Below, one piece after another: positions 8,792-19,110 of a stretch of 64,000 nt of DNA. Each line of letters starts with the position of its first letter. Position 1 is the stretch's first letter. This DNA comes from Pasteurellaceae bacterium Macca (lineage in GTDB: Bacteria; Pseudomonadota; Gammaproteobacteria; Enterobacterales; Pasteurellaceae). Both the position numbers and the translations under genes were made by a program. Where the stretch lies: the NCBI GenBank assembly GCA_023101485.1, contig LVZB01000001.1:1323399-1387398 (forward strand), in the 5' to 3' direction. The notes beneath the pieces are model-generated. The model searched no databases, was not told where the DNA came from, and saw only the letters and a list, made by a program, of their open reading frames with translations.

Positions 8792-8820
8792 TAAAAAGAG
8801 TGAGTACCAAGGTACTCACT
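8792..8820 (-). terminator. Terminator downstream of ybaB
   Basis: AGTGAGTACC (8799-8808) and GGTACTCACT (8811-8820) form a 10-bp stem. On the minus strand it exits into CTTTTTATTT. The IS inserted directly in or after this U tract. Confidence 0.75.
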
Positions 8821-8847
8821 GTTATGATTTCATTTAACGAAAAGGGA

Positions 8848-9177
8848 TTAGAATGGGAATTTCATGCCCGGTGGTAACTGCATACCTGCCGTAACGCCTG
8901 CCATTTTCTCTTTTTGCATTTCTTCTGCACGGCGAACGGCATCATTAAATGCGGCAGCAACTAAATCTTCTAACATCTCTTTGTCATCTTCCATTAAAGA
9001 GGGGTCGATCTCAATACGGCGACAGTTATGGGCACCGTTAATGGTTACTTTGACTAAGCCTGCGCCCGATTCGCCGGTGACTTCAAGCTGGGCGATCTCT
9101 TCTTGCATTTTTTGCATACGCTCTTGCATCTGTTGCGCTTGCTTCATTAAACCGCCTAGTCCGCCTTTTCCAAACAT
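8848..9177 (-). CDS. ybaB: Nucleoid-associated protein YbaB/EbfC
   Basis: This 109-residue protein has the standard YbaB form. A Met/Gln-rich N-terminal helix ([20 protein letters not shown]) leads into [18 protein letters not shown] and a C-terminal helix. It is a small dimeric DNA-binding protein, often encoded next to recR. Here that linkage is interrupted by the IS. A purine-rich site (TAAGAGGTAATC) precedes the ATG. Confidence 0.94.
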   Translation of the reverse strand: MFGKGGLGGLMKQAQQMQERMQKMQEEIAQLEVTGESGAGLVKVTINGAHNCRRIEIDPSLMEDDKEMLEDLVAAAFNDAVRRAEEMQKEKMAGVTAGMQLPPGMKFPF

Positions 9178-9202
9178 AGATTACCTCTTAAAAAATAAAT
9201 AT

Positions 9203-9236
9203 AAAAAACGCCTGCATTCTACTTCAAGCAGGCGTT
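9203..9236 (-). terminator. Terminator of ilvD
   Basis: AACGCCTGC (9207-9215) pairs with GCAGGCGTT (9228-9236), and the minus-strand exit is TTTTTTA. It lies between the ilvD stop and the ybaB start. Confidence 0.9.
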
Positions 9237-9249
9237 GCGGTGCAAGGGG

Positions 9250-11085
9250 CTAGATTTTGCTTTTATCTCGTACCGCACCTTTGTCTGCGGAGGTGGCAAA
9301 ATGCCCATAGACTTTTAAGGCGAAGGAAACTTCTCGCTGACGATTTGCAGGCTGCCACCCTTTGGCATCTTGCTCTGCTCGGCGTTTTGCCAGTTCTGCC
9401 TCATCGACTACGAGTTCAATAGTACGTTGAGGAATATCAATGTTGATCTCATCGCCATTTTTGACTAAGCCAATTAACCCGCCGGCAGCGGCTTCTGGGG
9501 AGCAATGCCCAATGGAAAGCCCCGATGTCCCCCCTGAAAAACGCCCGTCTGTGAGCAAGGCACAGGCTTTACCTAATCCCATGGATTTGAGATAACTCGT
9601 TGGGTAAAGCATTTCCTGCATTCCCGGCCCTCCCTTCGGGCCTTCATAGCGAATGACAACCACATGACCAGCTTGCACTTGCCCACCTAAAATACCGGCT
9701 ACAGCCTCTTCTTGGCTTTCAAAAACAATGGCTTTACCACGGAATTTTAAAATACTTTCATCAACGCCGGCGGTTTTAACGATACAACCGTCAAGGGCAA
9801 TATTGCCCGAAAGCATGGCTAAGCCACCATCTTGGCTATAGGCATACGCTTTTGAACGAATACAACCATTTTGGCGGTCGTTATCCACACTCTCCCAACG
9901 GGTAGATTGAGAAAACGCTTGTGTGGTGCGAATCCCAGCAGGTCCTGCTCGGAAGAATTGATGTACCGCTTCATTGTCCGTCAGCATAATGTCGTATTGA
10001 TTGATTTGCTCTTTTAAGCTCAATCCTAATACGGTACGGGTTTGATTGTGCAATAAGCCTGCGCGGTCAAGCTCCCCTAAGATAGCCATAATCCCCCCTG
10101 CTCGATGCACATCTTCCATGTGATATTTTTGCGTATTCGGGGCAACTTTACTTAAACAAGGCACTTGGCGAGAGAGGCGATCAATATCCGCCATTGTGAA
10201 ATCGACTTCGGCTTCCTGTGCGGCCGCTAACAGGTGTAAAACGGTATTGGTTGACCCCCCCATGGCAATATCAAGGCTCATGGCATTATCAAAGGCTTCT
10301 TTACTGGCAATGGCGCGTGGAAGAACGGAAACATCATCTTCCTGATAATATTTTTGGCACAGGGTGACAATTTGTTTTCCAGCATCTAAAAAGAGTTGCT
10401 TACGGTCAGCGTGGGTGGCTAAACATGAACCATTCCCCGGCAAACTTAAGCCAAGAGCTTCAGTTAAACAGTTCATGGAATTGGCGGTAAACATTCCCGA
10501 GCAAGAACCACAGGTTGGGCAGGCAGAACGTTCGATCTGCTCACTTGTTTCATCCGACACATTTGGGTTTGCCCCTTGGATCATCGCATCGACTAAATCG
10601 AGCTTGATGATTTGGTCGGATAATTTCGTTTTCCCCGCTTCCATCGGCCCACCAGATACAAAAATAGTCGGAATATTCAAGCGTAACGCCGCCATTAACA
10701 TGCCCGGGGTAATTTTGTCGCAGTTAGAAATACACACCATCGCATCGGCACAGTGGGCATTGACCATATATTCGACACTATCGGCAATCAGATCACGACT
10801 TGGCAAGGAATAGAGCATCCCACCATGCCCCATGGCAATGCCGTCATCCACCGCAATGGTGTTAAACTCTTTCGCCACACCGCCGGCTTTTTCAATTTGC
10901 TCTGCCACTAACTGCCCCATGTCTTTTAAATGCACATGACCCGGGACAAATTGTGTAAAGGAATTCACCACGGCAATAATCGGCTTGCCGAAGTCATTTT
11001 CTTTCATACCAGTTGCACGCCATAACGCCCGTGCCCCTGCCATATTCCGACCTTGCGTACTGGTCGCTGAACGTAGTTTTGGCAT
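9250..11085 (-). CDS. ilvD: Dihydroxy-acid dehydratase
   Basis: This 611-residue Fe-S enzyme dehydrates 2,3-dihydroxy-3-methyl-acids to 2-oxo acids in valine, isoleucine and pantothenate synthesis. The iron-sulfur cysteines are visible in [12 protein letters not shown] and [19 protein letters not shown], along with the IlvD/Edd signatures [17 protein letters not shown] and [17 protein letters not shown]. It is a single gene with its own terminator, about 36 kb from ilvGM in this window, so the branched-chain genes are dispersed. Confidence 0.97.
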   Translation of the reverse strand: MPKLRSATSTQGRNMAGARALWRATGMKENDFGKPIIAVVNSFTQFVPGHVHLKDMGQLVAEQIEKAGGVAKEFNTIAVDDGIAMGHGGMLYSLPSRDLIADSVEYMVNAHCADAMVCISNCDKITPGMLMAALRLNIPTIFVSGGPMEAGKTKLSDQIIKLDLVDAMIQGANPNVSDETSEQIERSACPTCGSCSGMFTANSMNCLTEALGLSLPGNGSCLATHADRKQLFLDAGKQIVTLCQKYYQEDDVSVLPRAIASKEAFDNAMSLDIAMGGSTNTVLHLLAAAQEAEVDFTMADIDRLSRQVPCLSKVAPNTQKYHMEDVHRAGGIMAILGELDRAGLLHNQTRTVLGLSLKEQINQYDIMLTDNEAVHQFFRAGPAGIRTTQAFSQSTRWESVDNDRQNGCIRSKAYAYSQDGGLAMLSGNIALDGCIVKTAGVDESILKFRGKAIVFESQEEAVAGILGGQVQAGHVVVIRYEGPKGGPGMQEMLYPTSYLKSMGLGKACALLTDGRFSGGTSGLSIGHCSPEAAAGGLIGLVKNGDEINIDIPQRTIELVVDEAELAKRRAEQDAKGWQPANRQREVSFALKVYGHFATSADKGAVRDKSKI

Positions 11086-11137
11086 AATCTCTCCAAGTTT
11101 TTGATGTTGTGTTTAAAATTATATTTAGCAAATTTTA

Positions 11138-11165
11138 GGTAAAATTTAACCCCTTGCGGGGTTAA
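11138..11165 (-). terminator. Probable terminator after engB
   Basis: TTAACCCC (11146-11153), loop TTGC, GGGGTTAA (11158-11165). The minus-strand exit is ATTTTAC, only moderately U-rich. The stem lies just downstream of engB. Confidence 0.6.
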
Positions 11166-11171
11166 GCTTTT

Positions 11172-11789
11172 TTACTCGGTTTGCTGTGCTATCACTTCCG
11201 CAAACCACCCGTCTAATTTTATCGCCAGTTTATCAATTCCAATTTTATTTAAAGCGGAATAGGCTTCCACTTGAATATCCCCTTGGAAAGGTAAAATGGC
11301 TTCTCGAACCATTTTTATCTGCTTGCTACGCACGCTCTGGCTGAGTTTATCGGCTTTGGTGAGTAATAATAAGACAGGTAAATCGGCAGACACTGCCCAT
11401 TGGATCATCTGCTGATCAAGATCTTTTAATGGGTGGCGAATGTCCATGAGGATCACCACGCCACGCAAACATTCCCGTTTTTGTAGATATTCCCCTAATG
11501 CCCGTTGCCATTGTAATTTCATCTGCTCTGGCACGGCGGCATAGCCGTAACCTGGGAGATCGACCAGCTTACAATTTGGTTCAACTTCAAATAAGTTAAT
11601 GAGCTGAGTTCGCCCGGGTGTTTTCGAGGTTCTTGCCAAACTTTTTTGGTTAGTCAGGGCATTTAAGGCGGTGGATTTCCCCGCATTCGATCGCCCTGCG
11701 AAGGCGATTTCGATGCCACTGTCCTCCGGTAAATGCCGAATATCGGGGGCGGAGGTTAAAAAATGGGTTTTATGATAATTCAGTTTCAT
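11172..11789 (-). CDS. engB: Ribosome biogenesis GTPase EngB (YihA/YsxC)
   Basis: This 205-residue TrmE-Era-EngA-like GTPase has the canonical motifs: P-loop GRSNAGKST (~32-40), DLPGYGYA G3 region, and TKAD G4 near residue 145. It acts in assembly of the large ribosomal subunit. The start overlaps the stop of the upstream DUF805 gene by 4 nt, and that gene in turn overlaps pepN, giving a compact pepN-DUF805-engB operon. Confidence 0.95.
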   Translation of the reverse strand: MKLNYHKTHFLTSAPDIRHLPEDSGIEIAFAGRSNAGKSTALNALTNQKSLARTSKTPGRTQLINLFEVEPNCKLVDLPGYGYAAVPEQMKLQWQRALGEYLQKRECLRGVVILMDIRHPLKDLDQQMIQWAVSADLPVLLLLTKADKLSQSVRSKQIKMVREAILPFQGDIQVEAYSALNKIGIDKLAIKLDGWFAEVIAQQTE

Positions 11790-12217
11790 GACATCTTCTT
11801 TGATTTAAATTGAAAGGATAGCCCACGCTCACCATATTGATTAGGCTCAGTATTGCCAGCAAAAACGCCCCATTCGAGGAATAATACCGTGCCAATAAAG
11901 GTGGGCATGAGTATGCCGAGTAGCCACGCCATTGTCCCTTGACTGGCAAGAGAGGTGAGGTAGCAGAGAATCGGTACAAGCACCATGCCGAGGGCTTTGG
12001 CAGAACGGTTACGATCATGTAACCGTTTCACCACCACGGCAGAAAGGCTATACGCCGAAATTAACAACGGCATCACACTAAGGGCGGTGAGAGCGGTCGA
12101 ATTTTGGAGAAAATTTGCCACAACCAAAAGAAAAGCAAAATTGAGAGCGACACCGATCCAAAAACCCTGCCGATTTAGTCGCCCTTTAAAGGAGAAAAGC
12201 CCCTGTAACCAATTCAT
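11786..12217 (-). CDS. DUF805 inner-membrane protein
   Basis: This 143-residue protein belongs to DUF805 (YhaH-like). Its hallmarks are the amphipathic start [20 protein letters not shown], four hydrophobic helices and the [11 protein letters not shown] motif after helix two. The family's function is unknown. It overlaps pepN by 1 nt and engB by 4 nt, so translation is probably coupled. It is distinct from the tandem DUF805 pair at 55-56.5 kb. Confidence 0.88.
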   Translation of the reverse strand: MNWLQGLFSFKGRLNRQGFWIGVALNFAFLLVVANFLQNSTALTALSVMPLLISAYSLSAVVVKRLHDRNRSAKALGMVLVPILCYLTSLASQGTMAWLLGILMPTFIGTVLFLEWGVFAGNTEPNQYGERGLSFQFKSKKMS

Positions 12218-14826
12218 TATTGCTGTAACGCCTTCTCAATTTTCTCAAACAGATCACGGGCAAGATTATCCAAGCCTTTTAGGCGCTCTAAGCCACGTTT
12301 CATCAAGGTTTGGCGTTGTGCGTCATAACGTGAGAGTTTAATTAACGGCTCAATTAAGCGTGCGGCGACTTGCGGATTGCTGTCATTTAATTTTGTCAGC
12401 ATTTCTACTAAGAATCGGTAACCTGAACCATCAATCGCGTGGAAGGCTTTCGGATTTTGCCCTGCAAAAGCCCCAATTAAGGCGCGTACACGGTTTGGAT
12501 TTTTCAAGTTGAAACTGCGATGAGTGAGTAAGTCTTTGACAATCTCTAAGACATTTTCATCAGGGCGAGTTGCTTGGAGCATAAACCATTTATCCATAAC
12601 TAAGCCATCGTGATGCCAAGTTTCCTCAAAACTTGCCAATAAGCTATCACGGCAAGGGAGCTGTGCTTTGGTTGCCGCACTCAATGCGGCAAGCGTATCG
12701 GTCATATTATTTGCTTGGCGATAGTGTTTATACACGAGGTTGTTCCCAACATCTGTAAAGGCGAGGTAAGAAAGACAAACATTACATAACGCACGTTTTG
12801 CCATATCTTCCGCCACGACACGATATTCCGATAAACGATTTTGGTTATAAAGGGTAATTAAGCGTTCTTGTAAGGCTTCTGCGATAGCACGTTGCATAAA
12901 ATCGCGCACCACGCTAATTCCTAGCGGATCAATAACTTTAAACTGCTCTGCAAATTCCGTTTCCTTCGGCAAGGTTAATGCCAAAGAAGCTAATTCTGGA
13001 TCGTTATTCGCCCCTTCTAATACAAAGATAAGCGCCTCTAACAAGGGTTGAGAGAAGTTCATTTCCAAGCCTTGTTGATAACGGCTGAGATTTTCTCGTA
13101 ACTCTTGCCCGTAAAGCATTTGCAAGGCATCCCAACGGACAAAATCATTTTGAGCAAATTTCACCAACGTGAGGAGCTGCTCTGTGGTGTAGTTATAATC
13201 TAAACGCACCGGGGCAGAGAAATCGCATAACAGTGCAGGCACTGGGCGTTCTGGTAAATTATGGAATTCAAAGGTTTGATTTTCATGAATCACATCAAGC
13301 ACATCACTGACTGTCAGCAGTTCATGCTGTAATTTATACTGCTTACCACTTGCACCATATAACGCCACCTTCAACGGAATATGCAGATTCACTTTTTCAA
13401 GTTGATCCGCCGTTGGAAGGGTCATTTGGGCAACGTGCAAACGGTAAGTTTGACGTTTTTCATCATATTCATCAGCAATGGTTAATTCCGGCGTACCCGA
13501 TTGGCTATACCAACGGCGGAATTGGGTTAAATCCACATTAGAGGCACGCTCCATGGCAGAAACAAAATCTTCACAAGTTGCGGCTTTACCGTCATTTTCT
13601 GCGACATAAAGACGCATTCCTTTTTGGAAATTTTCCTCCCCGAGTAAGGTGTGAATCATACGAATCACTTCCGCCCCTTTTTCATAAACGGTAACGGTGT
13701 AAAAGTTATTCATTTCGATCACTTTTTCAGGGCGAATTGGGTGAGCCATTGGGCTGGCATCTTCGGCAAATTGTACCGTCCGCAAGAAGCGTACATCTTC
13801 AATTCGTTTTGCCGAACGGGACCATAAATCGGAGGTAAATTCCTGATCACGGAATACCGTTAATCCCTCTTTAAGGCTTAATTGGAACCAGTCACGACAG
13901 GTAATGCGATTACCCGTCCAGTTATGGAAATATTCATGGGCAATCACACTCTCTACGCCCATGTAATCATCATCGGTAGCGGTTTGTGGATTCGCTAACA
14001 CAAATTTAGAGTTAAAGATATTTAACCCTTTGTTCTCCATTGCACCCATATTGAAGAAATCCACGGCAACGATCATGTAAATGTCGAGATCGTATTCCAA
14101 CCCGAAGCGATCTTCATCCCATTTCATGGCGCGTTTTAAACTCTCCATTGCCCAGCCAGCACGGTCGAGGTTACCTCTATCCACATAGATTTCTAATGCG
14201 ACTTTACGCCCACTTTGGGTGATAAAGTGATCTTGTAGTAAGTCAAAATCCCCCGCCACAAGGGCAAAGAGATAGCACGGTTTCAGGAAAGGATCTTCCC
14301 ACTCTACCCAGTGACGACCATCGTCTAATTTCCCCTCGGCAATGCGGTTGCCGTTAGAGAGTAAGAAAGGATATTTACTCTGACAAGCGGTGATTTTTGT
14401 TCGATATTTTGCTAACACGTCAGGGCGGTCAAGCATATAGGTAATTTGGCGGAAACCTTCGGCTTCACACTGCGTACAAATGCCCTCGCCAGATTGATAT
14501 AAACCCTGTAATGACGTGTTTTCCGCTGGGTTTAATTGGGTTTGAATGTCAAGTTGGAACTGCTCCCCTGCACTGCTTACATCAAGGGTTAAAGACTCGG
14601 CATCTTGCTGATATTGGCTGATGACCTCCCCTGCCAATTTGACCGATTTTAGCTCAAAACTATGCCCGTCTAAACGAAGTTCTGTCGCTTCAGGGTTAAG
14701 ACGCTTTACACTTAGGGTTGCATTGACAAGCGTATTGGTTGGGTCAAGTTGGAAATCAAGGTAAATATCTGTGATTGTAAAATCAGGTTGGCGATAATCT
14801 TTTCTAAATTTAGCTTTTGGTTGCAT
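12217..14826 (-). CDS. pepN: Aminopeptidase N
   Basis: This 869-residue M1-family zinc aminopeptidase matches the E. coli PepN length. The substrate-binding GAMENKGLN motif lies near residue 261, and the zinc site HEYFHNWTGNR starts at H297 with the downstream Glu in LKEGLTVFRDQEF. It removes N-terminal residues from peptides in the cytoplasm. It is the first gene of the pepN-DUF805-engB run, its stop overlapping the next start by 1 nt. Confidence 0.97.
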   Translation of the reverse strand: MQPKAKFRKDYRQPDFTITDIYLDFQLDPTNTLVNATLSVKRLNPEATELRLDGHSFELKSVKLAGEVISQYQQDAESLTLDVSSAGEQFQLDIQTQLNPAENTSLQGLYQSGEGICTQCEAEGFRQITYMLDRPDVLAKYRTKITACQSKYPFLLSNGNRIAEGKLDDGRHWVEWEDPFLKPCYLFALVAGDFDLLQDHFITQSGRKVALEIYVDRGNLDRAGWAMESLKRAMKWDEDRFGLEYDLDIYMIVAVDFFNMGAMENKGLNIFNSKFVLANPQTATDDDYMGVESVIAHEYFHNWTGNRITCRDWFQLSLKEGLTVFRDQEFTSDLWSRSAKRIEDVRFLRTVQFAEDASPMAHPIRPEKVIEMNNFYTVTVYEKGAEVIRMIHTLLGEENFQKGMRLYVAENDGKAATCEDFVSAMERASNVDLTQFRRWYSQSGTPELTIADEYDEKRQTYRLHVAQMTLPTADQLEKVNLHIPLKVALYGASGKQYKLQHELLTVSDVLDVIHENQTFEFHNLPERPVPALLCDFSAPVRLDYNYTTEQLLTLVKFAQNDFVRWDALQMLYGQELRENLSRYQQGLEMNFSQPLLEALIFVLEGANNDPELASLALTLPKETEFAEQFKVIDPLGISVVRDFMQRAIAEALQERLITLYNQNRLSEYRVVAEDMAKRALCNVCLSYLAFTDVGNNLVYKHYRQANNMTDTLAALSAATKAQLPCRDSLLASFEETWHHDGLVMDKWFMLQATRPDENVLEIVKDLLTHRSFNLKNPNRVRALIGAFAGQNPKAFHAIDGSGYRFLVEMLTKLNDSNPQVAARLIEPLIKLSRYDAQRQTLMKRGLERLKGLDNLARDLFEKIEKALQQ

Positions 14827-14923
14827 AGCAGTTCCTTAGCGGATAATCGATTGAGAGAAAGTTAGTATATTGCAGATTGATAAGAATAGCTACCCACACA
14901 TCAGGGCAAGCCCCTATTTCAGC

Positions 14924-16117
14924 CTAGTTTGACGCTTGATGGCGGCAAGCAAGGAAATAGTAAGCCAGCGATCCCATTACCCCACAAAACGCCATAGCAA
15001 GTAGCATTGGGCGTTCAGAAGTCAAGGGAATATGGGCAAGAATGGCACCGCTGATTGAACCGAAGCCAAAACGCATCGTACCCGCAAGGGCATTCGCCGT
15101 CCCTGCCATTTGTGGATAACGATCTAAAATAGCCGCGGAAGAATTACTCACGATAGTCGAGTTCATCCCAATGAAAAATGCCACGAAAAAGGCCATTGGC
15201 ATCAGCCCCGGTTTAAAAATAGCACAAAGCACCAATCCCACCGTTGCCAACATTTGTAATCCAAGCCCAATGCGTAACATTTTCTCCGAGCCGAGCTTCG
15301 TCACTAGGCGGCCGTTAATCAGTGTCATGGTAATCATCACGCCCATATTAAGCATAAAGAAATAGCCAAAATGCTCTGGGGACACATCATAAAGCCCGAT
15401 ATAAATTAACGAACCCGACGTGAGAAAACAGAACATACCAGCAAAGGTCGCACCGCCAACAAGCATATAACCGAGTGTCGCTTTATGTGAAAGCAACTGC
15501 CCGAAATTCTTTAAGGTTTTGCCTAAATTTAAAGGGGCGCGATTTTGGTTAGAAAGCGTTTCAGGGATTCGCCACATCACGAGCGATGCACAGAGCATAC
15601 CCATGACTGTTAGGAAATAAAAAATGGAGTGCCAATGAAACCATTTCACCATATATCCCCCCACAATCGGGGCAAGTAACGGGGCAACCATGGTAATAAT
15701 CATAATGGTGGATAATACTTTAGCGAACTGATTACGCTCAAACAGATCTCGCATTAACGCCCCCACCGCAACGCCCGGTGCGGCGGCAAGAAAACCTTGC
15801 ACTAACCGCCAAAGGTAGAAACTCTCAATGGTATTGACCTGCGTTAATTGGTAAGCCGCTAAGGCACTGCCAATCATACCAATCAGAATAATAGGCTTAC
15901 GTCCAAAGCTATCTGCAATCGGCCCCCAAAAAAGCGGCCCAACCGCAAAGCCAGCGGTAAAGAGTGCCAAAGTAGTTTGTACCTTCTCTTGCGAGACAGC
16001 TAAATCTTGGGCAATAACCAAAAAAGAGGGTAAATACATATCAATCGCCAAGGGGGGCAACATCGACAGCATACCAATAATTAAGGTAAAAATAGCTCGG
16101 GTGCGGACACTACTCAT
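14924..16117 (-). CDS. bcr: Bcr/CflA-family drug efflux transporter
   Basis: This 397-residue MFS transporter has 12 predicted helices. The DHA1 motifs include LPPLAIDMYLPSF in helix 1, GPIADSFGRKPIILIG between helices 2 and 3, and RLVQGFLAAAPGVAVGALMRD in helix 4. Relatives export bicyclomycin, sulfonamides and sometimes peptides. The start overlaps the end of rsuA by 4 nt; the rsuA-bcr pair is conserved in enteric bacteria. Substrate is inferred from the family only. Confidence 0.9.
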   Translation of the reverse strand: MSSVRTRAIFTLIIGMLSMLPPLAIDMYLPSFLVIAQDLAVSQEKVQTTLALFTAGFAVGPLFWGPIADSFGRKPIILIGMIGSALAAYQLTQVNTIESFYLWRLVQGFLAAAPGVAVGALMRDLFERNQFAKVLSTIMIITMVAPLLAPIVGGYMVKWFHWHSIFYFLTVMGMLCASLVMWRIPETLSNQNRAPLNLGKTLKNFGQLLSHKATLGYMLVGGATFAGMFCFLTSGSLIYIGLYDVSPEHFGYFFMLNMGVMITMTLINGRLVTKLGSEKMLRIGLGLQMLATVGLVLCAIFKPGLMPMAFFVAFFIGMNSTIVSNSSAAILDRYPQMAGTANALAGTMRFGFGSISGAILAHIPLTSERPMLLAMAFCGVMGSLAYYFLACRHQASN

Positions 16118-16809
16118 AGAAAACTCGCAATTTCATCTGGGGTGAGGGCGCGAAATTCGCCTTCTGTTAATTGCTCATCGAGCACCACATCCCCCACTCG
16201 CCAGCGATGCAATGCCACGACTTTGTTTCCAAGGGCAGCAAACATCCGTTTAACTTGGTGGTAACGCCCTTCGCTAATCGTCAGATTGACATTATAGTCA
16301 TCTAAGATTTCTAACTGTGCAGGCTTGGTGATGGTTTTCTCCCCTCGTAGCCAAAGACCTTCCGCCAATTTTTCGCCGTAGAAATCTTCCACAGGATCAG
16401 CAAGTGTGACGAGGTAGGTTTTTTCACAGTGATGTTTTGGTGAGGTAATACGGTGGGACCACTTGCCATCATCGGTTAAGAGTACAAGACCGGTGGTATC
16501 GGCATCTAACCGCCCTGCACAATGTAGCTTGCTCATTAAGGGATAATCAAAGAACTGAAAAACCGTCGGGTACTCGCCGTCATCATGGGAGCAGATACAG
16601 TTTTGCGGTTTATACAGCATAAAATACTGCCCAGCTTCCGTCCATGTGAGGGGTTCATCATCAAAACAAATGGTATCTTCGGGGGTAATTTTGCGAGAGG
16701 TGCTTTTTTCTAACTCGCCATTGACCTTCACTTGCCCTGCACGGAGGGCTTTGGCCGCCTGAGAACGGGTAAGCCCCGTATTCTCAGCGATAAATTTATC
16801 TAATCGCAT
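16114..16809 (-). CDS. rsuA: 16S rRNA pseudouridine(516) synthase RsuA
   Basis: This 231-residue protein has an N-terminal S4 RNA-binding domain (MRLDKFIAENTGLTRSQAAK) and a pseudouridine synthase domain. Its catalytic Asp lies in CAGRLDADTTGLVLLTDDG. RsuA makes pseudouridine 516 in 16S rRNA. It overlaps bcr by 4 nt. Its length and the bcr neighbour favour RsuA over RluE or RluB-type enzymes. Confidence 0.93.
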   Translation of the reverse strand: MRLDKFIAENTGLTRSQAAKALRAGQVKVNGELEKSTSRKITPEDTICFDDEPLTWTEAGQYFMLYKPQNCICSHDDGEYPTVFQFFDYPLMSKLHCAGRLDADTTGLVLLTDDGKWSHRITSPKHHCEKTYLVTLADPVEDFYGEKLAEGLWLRGEKTITKPAQLEILDDYNVNLTISEGRYHQVKRMFAALGNKVVALHRWRVGDVVLDEQLTEGEFRALTPDEIASFL

Positions 16810-16923
16810 AAGAGTTAAGCCTTGGGTAAAGCTGGCATTATCCCCCCCGAAATAAATTTTGCAAGCCTTTTGCGCTATTCCTGATTATAATGCCTCCTCT
16901 TTTCAGCATTATTTGAGGCTTGT

Positions 16924-17577
16924 GTGGATACTGTCATCAACACTGCAATTTATCTGCAATTTTTCATTGGCTTATTTGCTATCGTCAATCCTTTCGGCAC
17001 CTTGCCGATCTTCTTTTCCATGACTCAGCATCAGTATGAAGCCGATCGTAACCGCACGAGCTTACATACCGCCATTGCCATTGGTGTGATTCTTCTGACG
17101 AGTTTGCTGTTTGGCAAAGTGATCTTAGATGCCTTTAGCATTTCCCTTAACTCCTTCCGAGTCGCCGGGGGCGCATTAGTCGTCAGTATTGCGATGACGA
17201 TGATTAGCGGAAAACTCGGCGAACATAAGCAAAATAAAGAAGAAAAAAATGCCGATGTTTCCGAATTTGAACATATTGCCGTTGTCCCACTTGCGATGCC
17301 GATTATGGCAGGCCCCGGAGCAATCGGTTCAACCATTGTGTGGGGAACTCGCTATAACCACTGGGTCGATTATCTTGGCTTTGGCATTGCCATTGTGCTT
17401 TTTGCCACGATCTGTTATTTCCTCTTTCGCTTTGCAGCCCCTTTAGTCAAACGCCTTGGCAAAACCGGCTCAAATGTGATTACCCGTATTATGGGCTTAA
17501 TTTTAATGGCATTAGGGATTGAAATTATTGTCGCTGGGTTAAGTAATCTTTTCCCAGGCTTGACCTCAATGCACTAA
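16924..17577 (+). CDS. MarC/YchE-family membrane protein
   Basis: This 217-residue protein has six predicted transmembrane segments and is a MarC (UPF0056) family member. Typical stretches are LFAIVNPFGTLPIFFSMT near the N-terminus, VAGGALVVSIAMTMI, and MPIMAGPGAIGSTIV in the second half. Function is not established for the family. The start used is GTG at 16924 after a TTGAGG-like site. It is divergent from rsuA, and an oppA-like lipoprotein gene begins 27 nt after its stop. Confidence 0.85.
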   Translation: MDTVINTAIYLQFFIGLFAIVNPFGTLPIFFSMTQHQYEADRNRTSLHTAIAIGVILLTSLLFGKVILDAFSISLNSFRVAGGALVVSIAMTMISGKLGEHKQNKEEKNADVSEFEHIAVVPLAMPIMAGPGAIGSTIVWGTRYNHWVDYLGFGIAIVLFATICYFLFRFAAPLVKRLGKTGSNVITRIMGLILMALGIEIIVAGLSNLFPGLTSMH

Positions 17578-17604
17578 CTTCATCCACTCGCTTAGTTCAT
17601 ACCG

Positions 17605-19110
17605 ATGATAAAACGCCGATTATTTGCATTTTTTCTCCTTTTTTTGACCGCTTGCGATGAGCTGAAAACGCCTTCGCAGGGGCTTTCTCGTGGCGAAAAT
17701 ACCCTTAATCGTGCCATTTATTCTGCCCATATTCAGCTCGACCCTCATTTCGTCAAAGTCAGTGCCGATGGTGCGCCCGTTCGGGATCTCTTTGTTGGGC
17801 TACTCGCCTTTGACCCCACGGGTAAAACCATACCTGCCGTGGCGAAAGAGTGGTTTAGTGAAGATCATAAAAACTGGCTCTTTGTCCTTGATGAAAATGC
17901 CCGTTGGTCAAATGGTGAAGCCGTGATTGCCAGTGACTTTGTCAAAAGCTGGCAACGCTTAGCAGATCCGAAAAATGCCTCCCCCCTCGCCCCTTATTTA
18001 GTCTATATGGAACTGGAAAATGCGAAGGCGATTCTCAACGGCGAATTAGCCCCTGAACAACTTGGGGTGGTTGCTTTAAACGACCAAACCCTACAAATTC
18101 AGCTTCATCGAGCCAACCCTCGCCTACCCGATATGTTAGCCCACACGGCTCTGCTACCAAGCTATCAAGGTCAAAAACCGGATGCAACTCACCTGATTAG
18201 CAACGGTGCTTATCAGCTTGAACAGGCAGAACGCCCCCATATTCGCCTTTCAGCACTCGAACCGGAAACCCCGTTCCAACAAGTCCATTACTATTTGATC
18301 ACCACCGCACAAGATCCAGCGGAATTTGATCTTGTGCAGAATCCACGCCTTGAATCCCATTCCCTTGGGGTGAAGCTCCCTCGCTTGTGTAGTTATTTCT
18401 ATGAATTTAATTTCCGTGATCCCCACTTACAACAAAAAGCCCTTCGCCAAGCGATTAGGGCAATGCTTTCGCCCCCTGAAATTAGCCGAGGTCTTGGTAT
18501 TCCCAACCATTTTGTTATACCTAAAACCTTGATGACGATGCCACCTCGCCAACCATCTCCGATCAATATTGAGCCGTTGTTAAGGGAAATGGGCATTAGC
18601 CCTAGCAATCCGATGCGATTAAATATCGTCTATGATGAGCAAGATCTCCACCAAAAAGTGGCCCTACGTATCAGTAATGGACTTTCCCAATCGGATCTCT
18701 TTCGTATCTCCCTACAAGAGGTCAATTTTGCCCAATTACTCGCCAAACGAGATAAAGGGGATTTCCAGCTCATTCGAGGGGGCTGGTGTGCCGATTATGC
18801 CGATCCGTTGCAATTTCTCGCGCCGTTTCACTCAAAAAGCCCCGATAATAAAAGCGCTTATGCAAATCCACAGGTAGATAGTTGGCTTGAACAGTTGCAA
18901 GAAAAAACACTCTCCTTTGCCGAACGGGAATCACTTATGCTTCGCATCGCGCATCAATTAGAGCAAGATGTGGCGGTCATTACTCTCTTTCAGCCTCAAT
19001 ATCTGATTATCCGTTCCCCTGATATTGTTGGCATTGACTCACGCAATAGCAGTGAAACCATTTATAGTAAAGATTTAACCCGAAAACCCTTAAAAAAGGA
19101 AAAACAATGA
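17605..19110 (+). CDS. Peptide-binding lipoprotein, OppA-like (SBP family 5)
   Basis: This 501-residue extracytoplasmic binding protein has a lipoprotein signal, a short hydrophobic stretch ending in the lipobox LTAC with Cys16. The body matches ABC-type peptide-binding proteins (RAIYSAHIQLDPHFVKVS, DENARWSNGEAVIASDFVKSW, ADYADPLQFLAPFHS). No permease or ATPase genes adjoin it, so it may feed the Opp permease encoded elsewhere, as stand-alone oppA-like lipoproteins do in Haemophilus. The last 4 nt overlap the mrp start. The ligand is unknown. Confidence 0.87.
   Translation: MIKRRLFAFFLLFLTACDELKTPSQGLSRGENTLNRAIYSAHIQLDPHFVKVSADGAPVRDLFVGLLAFDPTGKTIPAVAKEWFSEDHKNWLFVLDENARWSNGEAVIASDFVKSWQRLADPKNASPLAPYLVYMELENAKAILNGELAPEQLGVVALNDQTLQIQLHRANPRLPDMLAHTALLPSYQGQKPDATHLISNGAYQLEQAERPHIRLSALEPETPFQQVHYYLITTAQDPAEFDLVQNPRLESHSLGVKLPRLCSYFYEFNFRDPHLQQKALRQAIRAMLSPPEISRGLGIPNHFVIPKTLMTMPPRQPSPINIEPLLREMGISPSNPMRLNIVYDEQDLHQKVALRISNGLSQSDLFRISLQEVNFAQLLAKRDKGDFQLIRGGWCADYADPLQFLAPFHSKSPDNKSAYANPQVDSWLEQLQEKTLSFAERESLMLRIAHQLEQDVAVITLFQPQYLIIRSPDIVGIDSRNSSETIYSKDLTRKPLKKEKQ

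Larger units (their letters stand above)
8062..8796. repeat. 8-bp target-site duplication AAATAAAA flanking IS copy 1
   Basis: AAATAAAA occurs at 8062-8069 and again at 8789-8796, immediately outside the two ends of the IS. This is a perfect 8-bp duplication, as expected for an IS1595-family insertion. Confidence 0.92.
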
